Position numbers and translations under genes: made by a program. From Gammaproteobacteria bacterium (GTDB taxonomy: Bacteria > Pseudomonadota > Gammaproteobacteria > Tenderiales > Tenderiaceae), in NCBI GenBank assembly GCA_024276775.1, contig JAJRWO010000097.1, positions 1-5,391 on the forward strand: DNA of 5,391 nt, in the 5' to 3' direction. The notes beneath the pieces were generated by a model. The model was not told where the DNA came from. It did not search any database and saw only the letters and a list, made by a program, of their open reading frames with translations. This document shows, piece by piece, positions 1-5,250 of the stretch. Every line of letters begins with the position of its first letter. The first letter of the stretch is position 1.

Positions 1-1
1 G

Positions 2-322
2 ACAGCTACAGAGTTGTTAACGTTCAAAGTTCCGCCACCGCGTTGGACACCACCCAAACGCCGTGGAAGGCCGTCTAAAGAGACGTTAGAGAGGGCAAAA
101 CAATGGTGTTAGCCCTCCACGATTAAATGTGGTCGTACCGGAATGCCTATTGGCAGTGGTATGGTAGAAAGTACCTGCAAATGGTTGATTCAACAACGCT
201 TTAAGGGGGTGGGAATGCGCTGGGGAGAAGATGGTTTTAACCACTTGCTTCATCTTCGATTGGCGTGGGTGAACGGCTCTTTTGACGACCTATTTGCCTT
301 TTCGACCCTCCCCCCCAACTAA
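2..322 (+). pseudogene. C-terminal remnant of an ISKra4-like DDE transposase, with internal stop
   Basis: One reading frame runs from base 2 to the TAA at 320-322 but contains a TAG at 110-112. The part after this stop encodes GMPIGSGMVEST, then CKWLIQQRFKGVGMRW, then an LHLRLAWVNG segment. This block is typical of the C-terminal catalytic region of ISKra4-type DDE transposases, where the E of the GSG-(x)-VE motif is normally the last acidic catalytic residue. The part before the stop contains a basic, AT-hook-like KRRGRPSKE stretch that I cannot place confidently in the family. It may be degraded transposase or the tail of something else that happens to share the frame. The 5' part lies outside the window. 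Because of the stop the product should be inactive, unless the TAG is read through or is a sequencing error. The fragment ends about 10 bp before the coding sequence of the opposing membrane-protein gene resumes, so it probably marks the IS right end near 333. Confidence 0.66.
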
Positions 323-464
323 TGGATGCACCCGGCAGTAACAGTAAAAGAAAGAACCAGGGCGTCCAAGAATTTGGGAAAAGCAAAAAAGGTAATGCAA
401 TCACCAGCCAGATGAATTCAAGCCGGACAAGCCATTCTGCAAAAATAGGCGTCAAAGATTTCAT
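237..464 (-). CDS. Truncated N-terminus of a polytopic membrane protein (O-antigen-ligase-like), disrupted by the IS
   Basis: The 75-codon frame starts with ATG at 464-462, preceded on the minus strand by AAGG at 474-471, a 6-nt spacing, and a promoter candidate further up. Residues 1-44 look genuine: a short cytoplasmic start, then two hydrophobic segments (about 14-31 and 35-45) around the motif PFLLFPNSWTPW. This is how many O-antigen ligase/polymerase (Wzy/WaaL-like) proteins of Chloroflexota begin; that assignment is by recollection and is tentative. From about codon 44 (base 333) the frame turns hydrophilic and Ser/Gly/Lys-rich and runs antisense to the ISKra4-like transposase remnant, so residues 45-75 are read-through into the IS. 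A full ligase would have 10-12 membrane segments and over 400 residues, so this gene is almost surely inactive. The lost 3' part should lie left of the IS, outside the window. Confidence 0.5.
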   Translation of the reverse strand: MKSLTPIFAEWLVRLEFIWLVIALPFLLFPNSWTPWFFLLLLLPGASISWGGGSKRQIGRQKSRSPTPIEDEASG

Positions 465-470
465 GATAAG

Positions 471-535
471 CCTTGCATTAACGTGAAAAAAAGGTTAAAC
501 TACACGATAATACAGTTTAGTTTTAAAGTGTTCAA
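471..535 (-). promoter_or_regulatory. Promoter and RBS candidate for the truncated membrane-protein gene
   Basis: On the minus strand, TTGAAC (535-530) is followed after exactly 17 bases by TATTAT (512-507). These match the sigma-70-type -35 at 4/6 and the -10 at 5/6 positions. Transcription would start near 500, leaving a leader of about 36 nt that contains the AAGG ribosome-binding sequence (474-471) before the ATG at 464. The spacing is ideal, but the call is by eye and the region is AT-rich. Confidence 0.4.
483..511 (+). promoter_or_regulatory. Promoter candidate for the 79-codon membrane-protein gene
   Basis: GTGAAA (483-488), 17 bases, then GATAAT (506-511) gives a 4/6 and 5/6 match to sigma-70-type boxes. 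Transcription would begin near 518, about 30 nt before the ATG at 548. The -10 box occupies nearly the same bases as the -10 box of the opposing promoter candidate, so the two promoters would compete for polymerase. No strong ribosome-binding site is visible; GACGG at 536-540 is weak. Confidence 0.3.
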
Positions 536-547
536 GACGGATTCATA

Positions 548-787
548 ATGGTTTCAACAGTTACGACCTCAACAGTTACCACCGTTACCACAGTCGCTTT
601 GTCAGCCTCTTTAGCTTTACTGGCCGTTATTGCATTGCTTATTTTTCTAATTCAAAAAGAAATCTTATCAGCATCTAGCAGTGAACGCGCCAAAATCTTC
701 AGCAGAGTCCTCAATGTTGCTGTTATCCCACTTTTATTGAGCTTTGCTTTCATTGCCGTTATGAAGGTTACGCAAGTCTTGAATTAA
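548..787 (+). CDS. Small two-helix membrane protein, function unknown
   Basis: This 79-residue protein opens with a Thr/Val repeat (STVTTSTVTTVTTV, residues 3-16) that leads straight into a first hydrophobic helix (about 16-36, ALSASLALLAVIALLIFLIQ). A short polar loop with charged residues follows (KEILSASSSERAKIFSR, about 37-53), then a second helix (about 54-74) and a short tail. This suggests an inner-membrane hairpin with the basic loop probably inside the cell. No enzyme motif or cysteine is present, and it does not look like a holin or toxin family I can name. The ATG at 548 is the only sensible start. The gene stands alone, diverges from the disrupted membrane-protein gene and ends before a strong terminator, so it is probably a single-gene transcription unit. 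Similar small Thr/Val-rich proteins may sit beside polysaccharide genes in Chloroflexota, but that is recollection, not evidence from this window. Confidence 0.7.
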   Translation: MVSTVTTSTVTTVTTVALSASLALLAVIALLIFLIQKEILSASSSERAKIFSRVLNVAVIPLLLSFAFIAVMKVTQVLN

Positions 788-816
788 ACTTCAGCCACAA
801 ACTAATTCATTAAATA

Positions 817-851
817 AGCAGTGTTCCTGTCAGGGGACATTGCTTTTTTTA
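817..851 (+). terminator. Rho-independent terminator after the small membrane-protein gene
   Basis: An 11-bp stem (817-827 with 834-844, including two G-T wobble pairs) closes a 6-base loop (828-833) and runs into a tract of seven Ts (844-850). It lies 30 bp after the stop codon at 785-787. On the other strand the same hairpin follows the SH3-domain gene but is succeeded only by a weak T-poor stretch, so any bidirectional action would be inefficient. Confidence 0.8.
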
Positions 852-887
852 TGCCAATGTAGAAACCTATTCGTCAGTTGTTGTTAG

Positions 888-1358
888 TTATTCTTGGTAT
901 ACGGGTACATTACGCAAATCTCCCCAGACGGTAACAGAGTCTGCAAACACCCAGACTTCAACGTCATTGACACAACAGATCCGATACCAGTCACCTGTAT
1001 TATCCTGGTTAATCAGATCATAGTGTTCGCCTTGGAGCAAAATAGCGGCGACATCGCTCTCTGCACTCGGCTCTGTGCGGGCATTCAGCCGAGCTACGCC
1101 AATCTCTATCTGTGGTACCGGGGGGATTAAATCGAGTAGATGTTCTTCATTTCCAGTAATATTGACAGTTTCCTTATCTACCCAACCGGACTGGTTTGCC
1201 ACTAAACAGCAAACGAGTAACCATTCGCCACTCATATCTTGAGCCAAGATTTCATATATCTGATTGGGCGCCATGATAGCCCAGACTGGATAGCCCAGGC
1301 CGGGACCGGATCGTACATTTACATTGGTGAAATCGGGGGATATTCGGGATACGCCCAA
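888..1358 (-). CDS. Two-repeat bacterial SH3 (SH3b) protein, N-terminally truncated by the transposon
   Basis: The 156-codon frame holds two SH3b repeats. The first spans residues 9-66 (NVRSGPG at 14-20, W47, VCC near 49-51, GWV at 58-60). The second spans about 86-145 (NARTEPS at 92-98, W124, ICC at 127-129, VWVF at 135-138). Such domains usually act outside the cell, binding peptidoglycan or other wall polymers, and are normally preceded by a signal peptide or an enzymatic domain. Neither is present here. Residues 1-8 (MGVSRISP) come entirely from the transposon terminal repeat (1358-1335); native codons begin at 1334. The only start candidates are TTG at 1358 or CTG at 1376, neither with a clear ribosome-binding site. 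The original N-terminus has therefore been lost, and the product, if made, would stay in the cytoplasm. It lies in the same direction as tnpR, so read-out from tnpR could transcribe it. SH3b identity is confident; expression is not. Confidence 0.75.
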   Translation of the reverse strand: MGVSRISPDFTNVNVRSGPGLGYPVWAIMAPNQIYEILAQDMSGEWLLVCCLVANQSGWVDKETVNITGNEEHLLDLIPPVPQIEIGVARLNARTEPSAESDVAAILLQGEHYDLINQDNTGDWYRICCVNDVEVWVFADSVTVWGDLRNVPVYQE

Positions 1359-1373
1359 AAATTTATAATAGCG
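1335..1373 (+). repeat. Left terminal inverted repeat (IRL) of the Tn3-family transposon
   Basis: The repeat begins GGGGGATATTCGGGATACGC and ends TTTATAATAGCG. It matches the reverse complement of 5212-5250 at 38 of 39 positions, the one difference being C here (1355) against T. The outer G run is the family hallmark. The family standard is 38 bp, so the first G may be a chance extension. The inner part is the TnpA binding region. The repeat also supplies the first eight codons of the truncated SH3 frame. Confidence 0.95.
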
Positions 1374-1387
1374 CAGGTTTGAAGTTG

Positions 1388-2032
1388 CTATTTAGCTTGC
1401 CAAGCCTTGCGTAGGTCATCTTCATTTTGTACATAATAGCGATAGGTGTTGTAAGTAACGGGTTGGGTCAAGTGCGGATTAATAAGTTTCATTACAGAAG
1501 CTACATTTAACCCCTGTTTCAGATACCCAAGAATTTCCGATTTGAATGGATCGAGGACGCGGTGCTTGTTTTTACTGCCCTTTGGTCTCCCAAGCACCTT
1601 CCCTTGCGCGCGGGCAGCCGCTAGACCCTGTTTTGTTCGCAACGAAATATACTCGCGCTCAGTTTGAGCAAAATGCCCATAAATTGCCAACAACAATTGT
1701 CCATGAGGCCCGTCTGTGGAAAGTTCGGGTTGACGCACAAAAATGATTTGAATGTCCCGTTGAGCTAACTCATTAACCAAGACGAGCGTCTCCAACATGT
1801 TACGACCAAGACGGCTCAATTCGGCAACAAGAAGGGTATCTCCAACTGCTAACTTTAATAACAGTTCTTCAATACGTCGTTCGCGCAGACTCTTCTGCGA
1901 AGATATTTCCACGCGGACAAATTCATAAATCAGCAGTTGGCGGGTCTGAGCATACTGCCATAATAAATGTTTCTGCTTTTCTAAATCTTGTTTGTCCGAA
2001 CTAACGCGAATATAACCAATTACTTTCTTCAT
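1388..2032 (-). CDS. tnpR: Serine resolvase of the Tn3-family transposon (TnpR)
   Basis: The 214-residue site-specific recombinase resolves the cointegrate formed by replicative transposition, through a serine-DNA intermediate at res. The catalytic domain spans about 1-140: YIRVSSDKQD at 7-16 carries the nucleophile Ser11 with Arg9, ELSRLGRNM at 71-79 carries Arg74 and Arg77, and QTEREYISLRTKQGL at 123-137 starts the long E helix with the Glu-Arg pair. GRPKGSKNK at 148-156 is the usual arm into the DNA-binding domain, and about 160-205 should form the helix-turn-helix. At 214 residues it is longer than the ~185-residue TnpR of Tn3, the excess lying in the C-terminal domain. The ATG at 2032 fits the conserved N-terminus; a GAGGG motif (2040-2036) lies only a few bases upstream, a short spacing. 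It is divergent from tnpA and probably autoregulated by binding the spacer. The stop lies 15 nt from the left repeat, so transcripts may leave the element into the SH3 remnant. Confidence 0.93.
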   Translation of the reverse strand: MKKVIGYIRVSSDKQDLEKQKHLLWQYAQTRQLLIYEFVRVEISSQKSLRERRIEELLLKLAVGDTLLVAELSRLGRNMLETLVLVNELAQRDIQIIFVRQPELSTDGPHGQLLLAIYGHFAQTEREYISLRTKQGLAAARAQGKVLGRPKGSKNKHRVLDPFKSEILGYLKQGLNVASVMKLINPHLTQPVTYNTYRYYVQNEDDLRKAWQAK

Positions 2033-2055
2033 GCACCCTCATTTCCAGAATCACA

Positions 2056-2121
2056 AGGAAAACGTTATTTCCTATTTGTTTTTTAATAGAAATGCAAGAC
2101 AATCACACCCATTGTATTGCA
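2056..2121. promoter_or_regulatory. res: Candidate res/operator region between tnpR and tnpA
   Basis: Three dyad symmetries lie in the spacer. The best has arms TGCAAGACAAT (2093-2103) and ATTGTATTGCA (2111-2121), matching at 10 of 11 positions around 7 bases. The 29-bp total is close to the ~28 bp of a resolvase dimer site. A second pairs ATTTCCTATT (2067-2076) with AATAGAAAT (2085-2093) with one bulged base. A third pairs AGGAAA (2056-2061) with TTTCCT (2068-2073). In divergent Tn3-type elements this is where res and the tnpR/tnpA promoters lie, and resolvase binding there usually represses both genes. A perfect minus-strand TATAAT (2140-2135) could serve tnpR, but no convincing -35 box was found. 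Which symmetry holds the crossover cannot be decided from sequence alone. Confidence 0.5.
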
Positions 2122-2171
2122 AAATGACTAATAAATTATAGATCGTTTGCTTTGCGAATAACAGCCAGAAT

Positions 2172-2175
2172 GAGG
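2172..2175 (+). promoter_or_regulatory. Ribosome-binding site fixing the tnpA start
   Basis: GAGG lies 8 nt before the ATG at 2184 and supports that start over the in-frame ATG two codons later. The surrounding AATGAGG is mirrored in front of tnpR on the other strand (AATGAGG within 2042-2036), so both divergent genes use the same ribosome-binding motif. Confidence 0.65.
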
Positions 2176-2183
2176 TAATCCCT

Positions 2184-5100
2184 ATGACCATGCGAGAACG
2201 TACAGCTTATCCCCGTTTCAAACGGAAGTTAACGGATGAAGAGCTGGCAGAATTCTTCACGTTATCAGATGAAGAATGGCAGTTTGTTGCCACAACGGCC
2301 CGTGGTGATGCACCCCGTTTTCAGTTGGCTCTTTATCTCAAGTGCTTTCAGAAGTTGGGCTACTTGCCGCAAATGGCAGCCATTCCACAAGCCATCATCA
2401 ACTATATCGCTAAACAACGCTACTATGATCTGCAATTGCCCGTTGCTAAGGTGACGGATGCAACTCGTTCCACTTATCGCCGGGCAATTCATGCGTATTT
2501 ACAGATTCGACCATATGGAGAGGGCGGTGTGACCGTTATCACTCCAATTGTGCAACAAGCCACCTACACAATGAGCGACCCGGCTGACTTGATCAATGTC
2601 GCTATTGAACAACTGGTCTTGCATCGATTTGAATTGCCCGCCTTCAGTACACTGAATAATCTGGTTAGCCATATTCGGACGCAAACACATTTCACACTAT
2701 ACCAGCAAGCAACAGAAGGGCTGTCACCAGAGGAGTCAGCCACTTTGGATGCGCTTCTGGAACGGCCTTCCAACGTAACGCGGTATCCCGTAACCCGCTT
2801 AAAAGCATTGCCTGCCAAAGCATCCCTGAAACATATTCGTGCTTGGGAGAAACATCTGGCCTGGTTGGAGGGCATTCTAGACCCAAATCCACACCTGACT
2901 GGATTGACCCAAACAAAAATCGAGCAGTTTGCTACTCAGGGGTATCAGATGGAAGTAGGCGATCTACTTGACATTCAATCTCCGCGACACCGGCGAACAT
3001 TGTTGCTTTGTTTGTTGCAACAGATGCAGGTACGAGTGCGGGATCAACTGACCATGATGTACCTCAAGCGTATCAATTTAATGCATGTTTCTGGCAAAAA
3101 GAGATTGCGCAAATTACGTGAAGCTTATGAAACAATGACAGATGACATGGTCAACACATTTGCCGAGATTGTGGTCTCAACTGAACAGACGCAAATTGAC
3201 CAGGAAGATGACAAGGATGAAGAGGTACAGCAACAACAAGATGCACAGTTGGGGCAAAAGGTACGCCAGATCATTCGCAAAAATGGTGGCATCATCCATT
3301 TCAAGAACAACTATGAATTGCTGTCCGCTCTGCAAAACAACAATTACCTGCCCCTGTTACAGCCATACTATCGCCGTCACCGGGCTACATTTTTTCGCCT
3401 CACGCAACAATTGTCGATCCGGACAACGGTTCAAAGCAAAGGGCTGTTGCAAGCGATTGACTTCATTCAAGAAAGACGCAACAGTCATGCCGAATATCTC
3501 CCGGATGAAATAGGTTTATCTTTTGCCACACCACGTTGGCGGAAGCTGATCTGGCGCAAAGTGGACGGGGAGATGAAATTACACAAAGGTCATCTGGAAG
3601 CGTGCATTTTCAGTGTCATTGGTGATGGCTTGAGCAATGGCGATTTATACATTACTGGTTCAGAACAATTTGCCGATTATCGGACACAGCTATTATCTTG
3701 GGAGGCGTGTAAACCCCTCCTCAAGGATTATTGTGAAGCCGTACAATTGCCAACCACCTCGACTGAATTTATCACTCAACTGCGGAAACAGATGCAACAG
3801 ATGATTGAGCAAGTTGACGAAACCTACACTGAAAATGACACGTTCTACTTCGATCAAAATGGTAAGCCACATCTGCGCCAACTGCCCAAACGAACGGTTC
3901 CAGATAATGCAGAAGAATTACAGGATGAAATGCAATCCCGTATGCCGGAGCGTCACTTGTTGGATGTCTTGCATCACGTGCACCAGTGGGTACCATATAC
4001 CCGACACTTCACACCACCATCTGGTTCCAACCCCAAACTGCAAGACCCGGTAACAAGCTATCTGCTGACAATTTTCAGTTATGGTTCCAATATGGGCCCA
4101 ACTCAGACAGCCCGCCACCTGCGAGGGCCGGTGACGGCACGGGTCTTAGGTCGTTTGAATAAACAGCATGCCACCACAGCGAAACTCGATGCGGCAAATC
4201 GTGATGTTATCAATGAATATGTCCGCTTTAACCTGCCACGGCAATGGGGCAGTCAGCACGTTGCTGTGGCCGATGGCACCCATTACGAGTTGTATGAAAA
4301 CAACTTGATGGGTGAACACCACATCCGTTACGGTGCCTATGGGGGCATTGCCTATCATCATATTTCCGATACCTACGTCGCGCTATTCAGCCATTTCATT
4401 GCCTGTGGTGTCTGGGAAGCGGTTTACATTCTTGATGGCTTGCTCAAGAATAAATCGGTATTGCAGCCTGATACCATTCATGCCGATACCCAGGGTCAAT
4501 CTGAAGCGGTGTTTGGCCTGGCCCATCTACTCGGTATTCAGTTAATGCCCAGGATGCGTAACTGGAACAAAGTTATCATGTACCGGCCTGACTTGGATGC
4601 CACTTACCAAAACATAGACAGTTGGTTTTCCCGTACCATTGATTGGGACTTGCTGGCCGATCATTGGGAATATCTGATGCAGGTAACGCTTTCCATTCAT
4701 AAAGGAAAGGTATTGCCATCCTGGCTGTTACAGAAATTGAATTCGGATAACCCGAAAAACAAGCTGTATCGCGCACTGCGGGAATTAGGGCGCGTTCATC
4801 GTACACTTTTTCTCTTGCAATATGTGTCTACGCCTCAACTCCGGCGTCAGATTCAGGCAGCAACCACTAAAATTGAAGCTTACAATCTCTTCTCACAGTG
4901 GATATTTTTTGGCGGTGACAGCATTATGAAATCGCGTGACCCGGTTGAGTATGAAAAGCGCATCAAGTACAAAGACCTGATAGCCAACGCGATCATGCTG
5001 CATAATGTTGTGGATATGACGAATGTGTTACATGAAATGGCACGGGAAGGATATCCGGTTACGCCAGAGGTAGTGGCTACATTCAGCCCCTATATCACGG

Positions 5101-5201
5101 AGCATATCAAGCGATTCGGGGAGTATGTTATTGACACTGATTCTACGCCACCGCCATTGCAACCAGACAAACCATTTCTGGCAAAGGACGTTTTGGGGTA
5201 G
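2184..5201 (+). CDS. tnpA: Tn3-family transposase (TnpA), Tn4430/Tn1546-like
   Basis: The 1005-residue DDE transposase binds the terminal repeats, nicks the 3' ends and joins them to target DNA in replicative transposition. The N-terminal ~170 residues (LTDEELAEFFTLSDEEW, then FQLALYLKCFQKLGYLP) match the DUF4158 DNA-binding region. The DDE_Tnp_Tn3 catalytic domain covers about 575-970. The likely triad is Asp697 (VAVADGTHYE), Asp768 (IHADTQGQSEAVF) and Glu898 (TTKIEAYNLF). The 130-residue spacing of the last two equals that in Tn3 and Tn4430 TnpA, as I recall them. The C-terminus (SPYITEHIKRFGEYVID, then PPPL) and the WIFFGG segment resemble Tn4430/Tn1546 rather than Tn3 or Tn21. An acidic/Gln-rich linker (residues 340-353, QEDDKDEEVQQQQD) sits between the N-terminal and central regions. 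No frameshift or stop is present and the length is normal for the family (about 960-1020). The gene ends 10 nt before the right repeat. Confidence 0.97.
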   Translation: MTMRERTAYPRFKRKLTDEELAEFFTLSDEEWQFVATTARGDAPRFQLALYLKCFQKLGYLPQMAAIPQAIINYIAKQRYYDLQLPVAKVTDATRSTYRRAIHAYLQIRPYGEGGVTVITPIVQQATYTMSDPADLINVAIEQLVLHRFELPAFSTLNNLVSHIRTQTHFTLYQQATEGLSPEESATLDALLERPSNVTRYPVTRLKALPAKASLKHIRAWEKHLAWLEGILDPNPHLTGLTQTKIEQFATQGYQMEVGDLLDIQSPRHRRTLLLCLLQQMQVRVRDQLTMMYLKRINLMHVSGKKRLRKLREAYETMTDDMVNTFAEIVVSTEQTQIDQEDDKDEEVQQQQDAQLGQKVRQIIRKNGGIIHFKNNYELLSALQNNNYLPLLQPYYRRHRATFFRLTQQLSIRTTVQSKGLLQAIDFIQERRNSHAEYLPDEIGLSFATPRWRKLIWRKVDGEMKLHKGHLEACIFSVIGDGLSNGDLYITGSEQFADYRTQLLSWEACKPLLKDYCEAVQLPTTSTEFITQLRKQMQQMIEQVDETYTENDTFYFDQNGKPHLRQLPKRTVPDNAEELQDEMQSRMPERHLLDVLHHVHQWVPYTRHFTPPSGSNPKLQDPVTSYLLTIFSYGSNMGPTQTARHLRGPVTARVLGRLNKQHATTAKLDAANRDVINEYVRFNLPRQWGSQHVAVADGTHYELYENNLMGEHHIRYGAYGGIAYHHISDTYVALFSHFIACGVWEAVYILDGLLKNKSVLQPDTIHADTQGQSEAVFGLAHLLGIQLMPRMRNWNKVIMYRPDLDATYQNIDSWFSRTIDWDLLADHWEYLMQVTLSIHKGKVLPSWLLQKLNSDNPKNKLYRALRELGRVHRTLFLLQYVSTPQLRRQIQAATTKIEAYNLFSQWIFFGGDSIMKSRDPVEYEKRIKYKDLIANAIMLHNVVDMTNVLHEMAREGYPVTPEVVATFSPYITEHIKRFGEYVIDTDSTPPPLQPDKPFLAKDVLG

Positions 5202-5211
5202 TCATATTGTT

Positions 5212-5250
5212 CGCTATTATAAATTTTTGAGCGTATCCCGAATATCCCCC
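5212..5250 (-). repeat. Right terminal inverted repeat (IRR) of the Tn3-family transposon
   Basis: This is the reverse complement of the left repeat with one mismatch in 39 (A at 5230, T on the minus strand, against C at 1355). It ends outward in CCCCC at 5246-5250. The next inward base (5211) no longer matches its left counterpart (1374), which sets the inner limit. Confidence 0.95.

Larger units (their letters stand above)
1335..5250. mobile_element. Complete cryptic Tn3-family transposon (Tn4430/Tn1546-like branch)
   Basis: The 3916-bp element is bounded by 39-bp inverted repeats and contains only tnpR and tnpA, transcribed away from a shared 151-bp spacer. Tn3-family elements move by replicative transposition: TnpA forms a cointegrate and TnpR resolves it at res. 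Every required part is visible and intact: both ends, a resolvase with its active-site serine, a candidate res, and a full-length transposase with its DDE residues. No passenger gene is present, so this is a minimal element. The coding sequences almost touch the ends (15 nt between the tnpR stop and the left repeat, 10 nt between the tnpA stop and the right repeat). The usual 5-bp target duplication is absent: AAATC precedes the left end and ATAGT follows the right. The two flanks are pieces of unrelated genes. Confidence 0.93.

Noticed and set aside
894..1130. 78-codon plus-strand frame opposite the SH3 gene
   Set aside because: It is antisense to well-formed SH3b repeats, has no ribosome site and no protein-like pattern; a shadow frame.
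1326..1336. Possible 5-bp target duplication around the transposon
   Set aside because: Neither the 39-bp nor the 38-bp definition of the ends gives matching flanks (AAATC/ATAGT or AATCG/CATAG).
1374..2183. Passenger, toxin-antitoxin or resistance gene inside the transposon
   Set aside because: The only non-coding stretches are 14 nt, 10 nt and the 151-bp spacer; no room for cargo.
2236..4806. Several 60-120-codon frames on both strands within tnpA
   Set aside because: All lie inside an uninterrupted, family-typical transposase gene and have low-complexity or Cys/Ser-rich compositions typical of out-of-frame translation.
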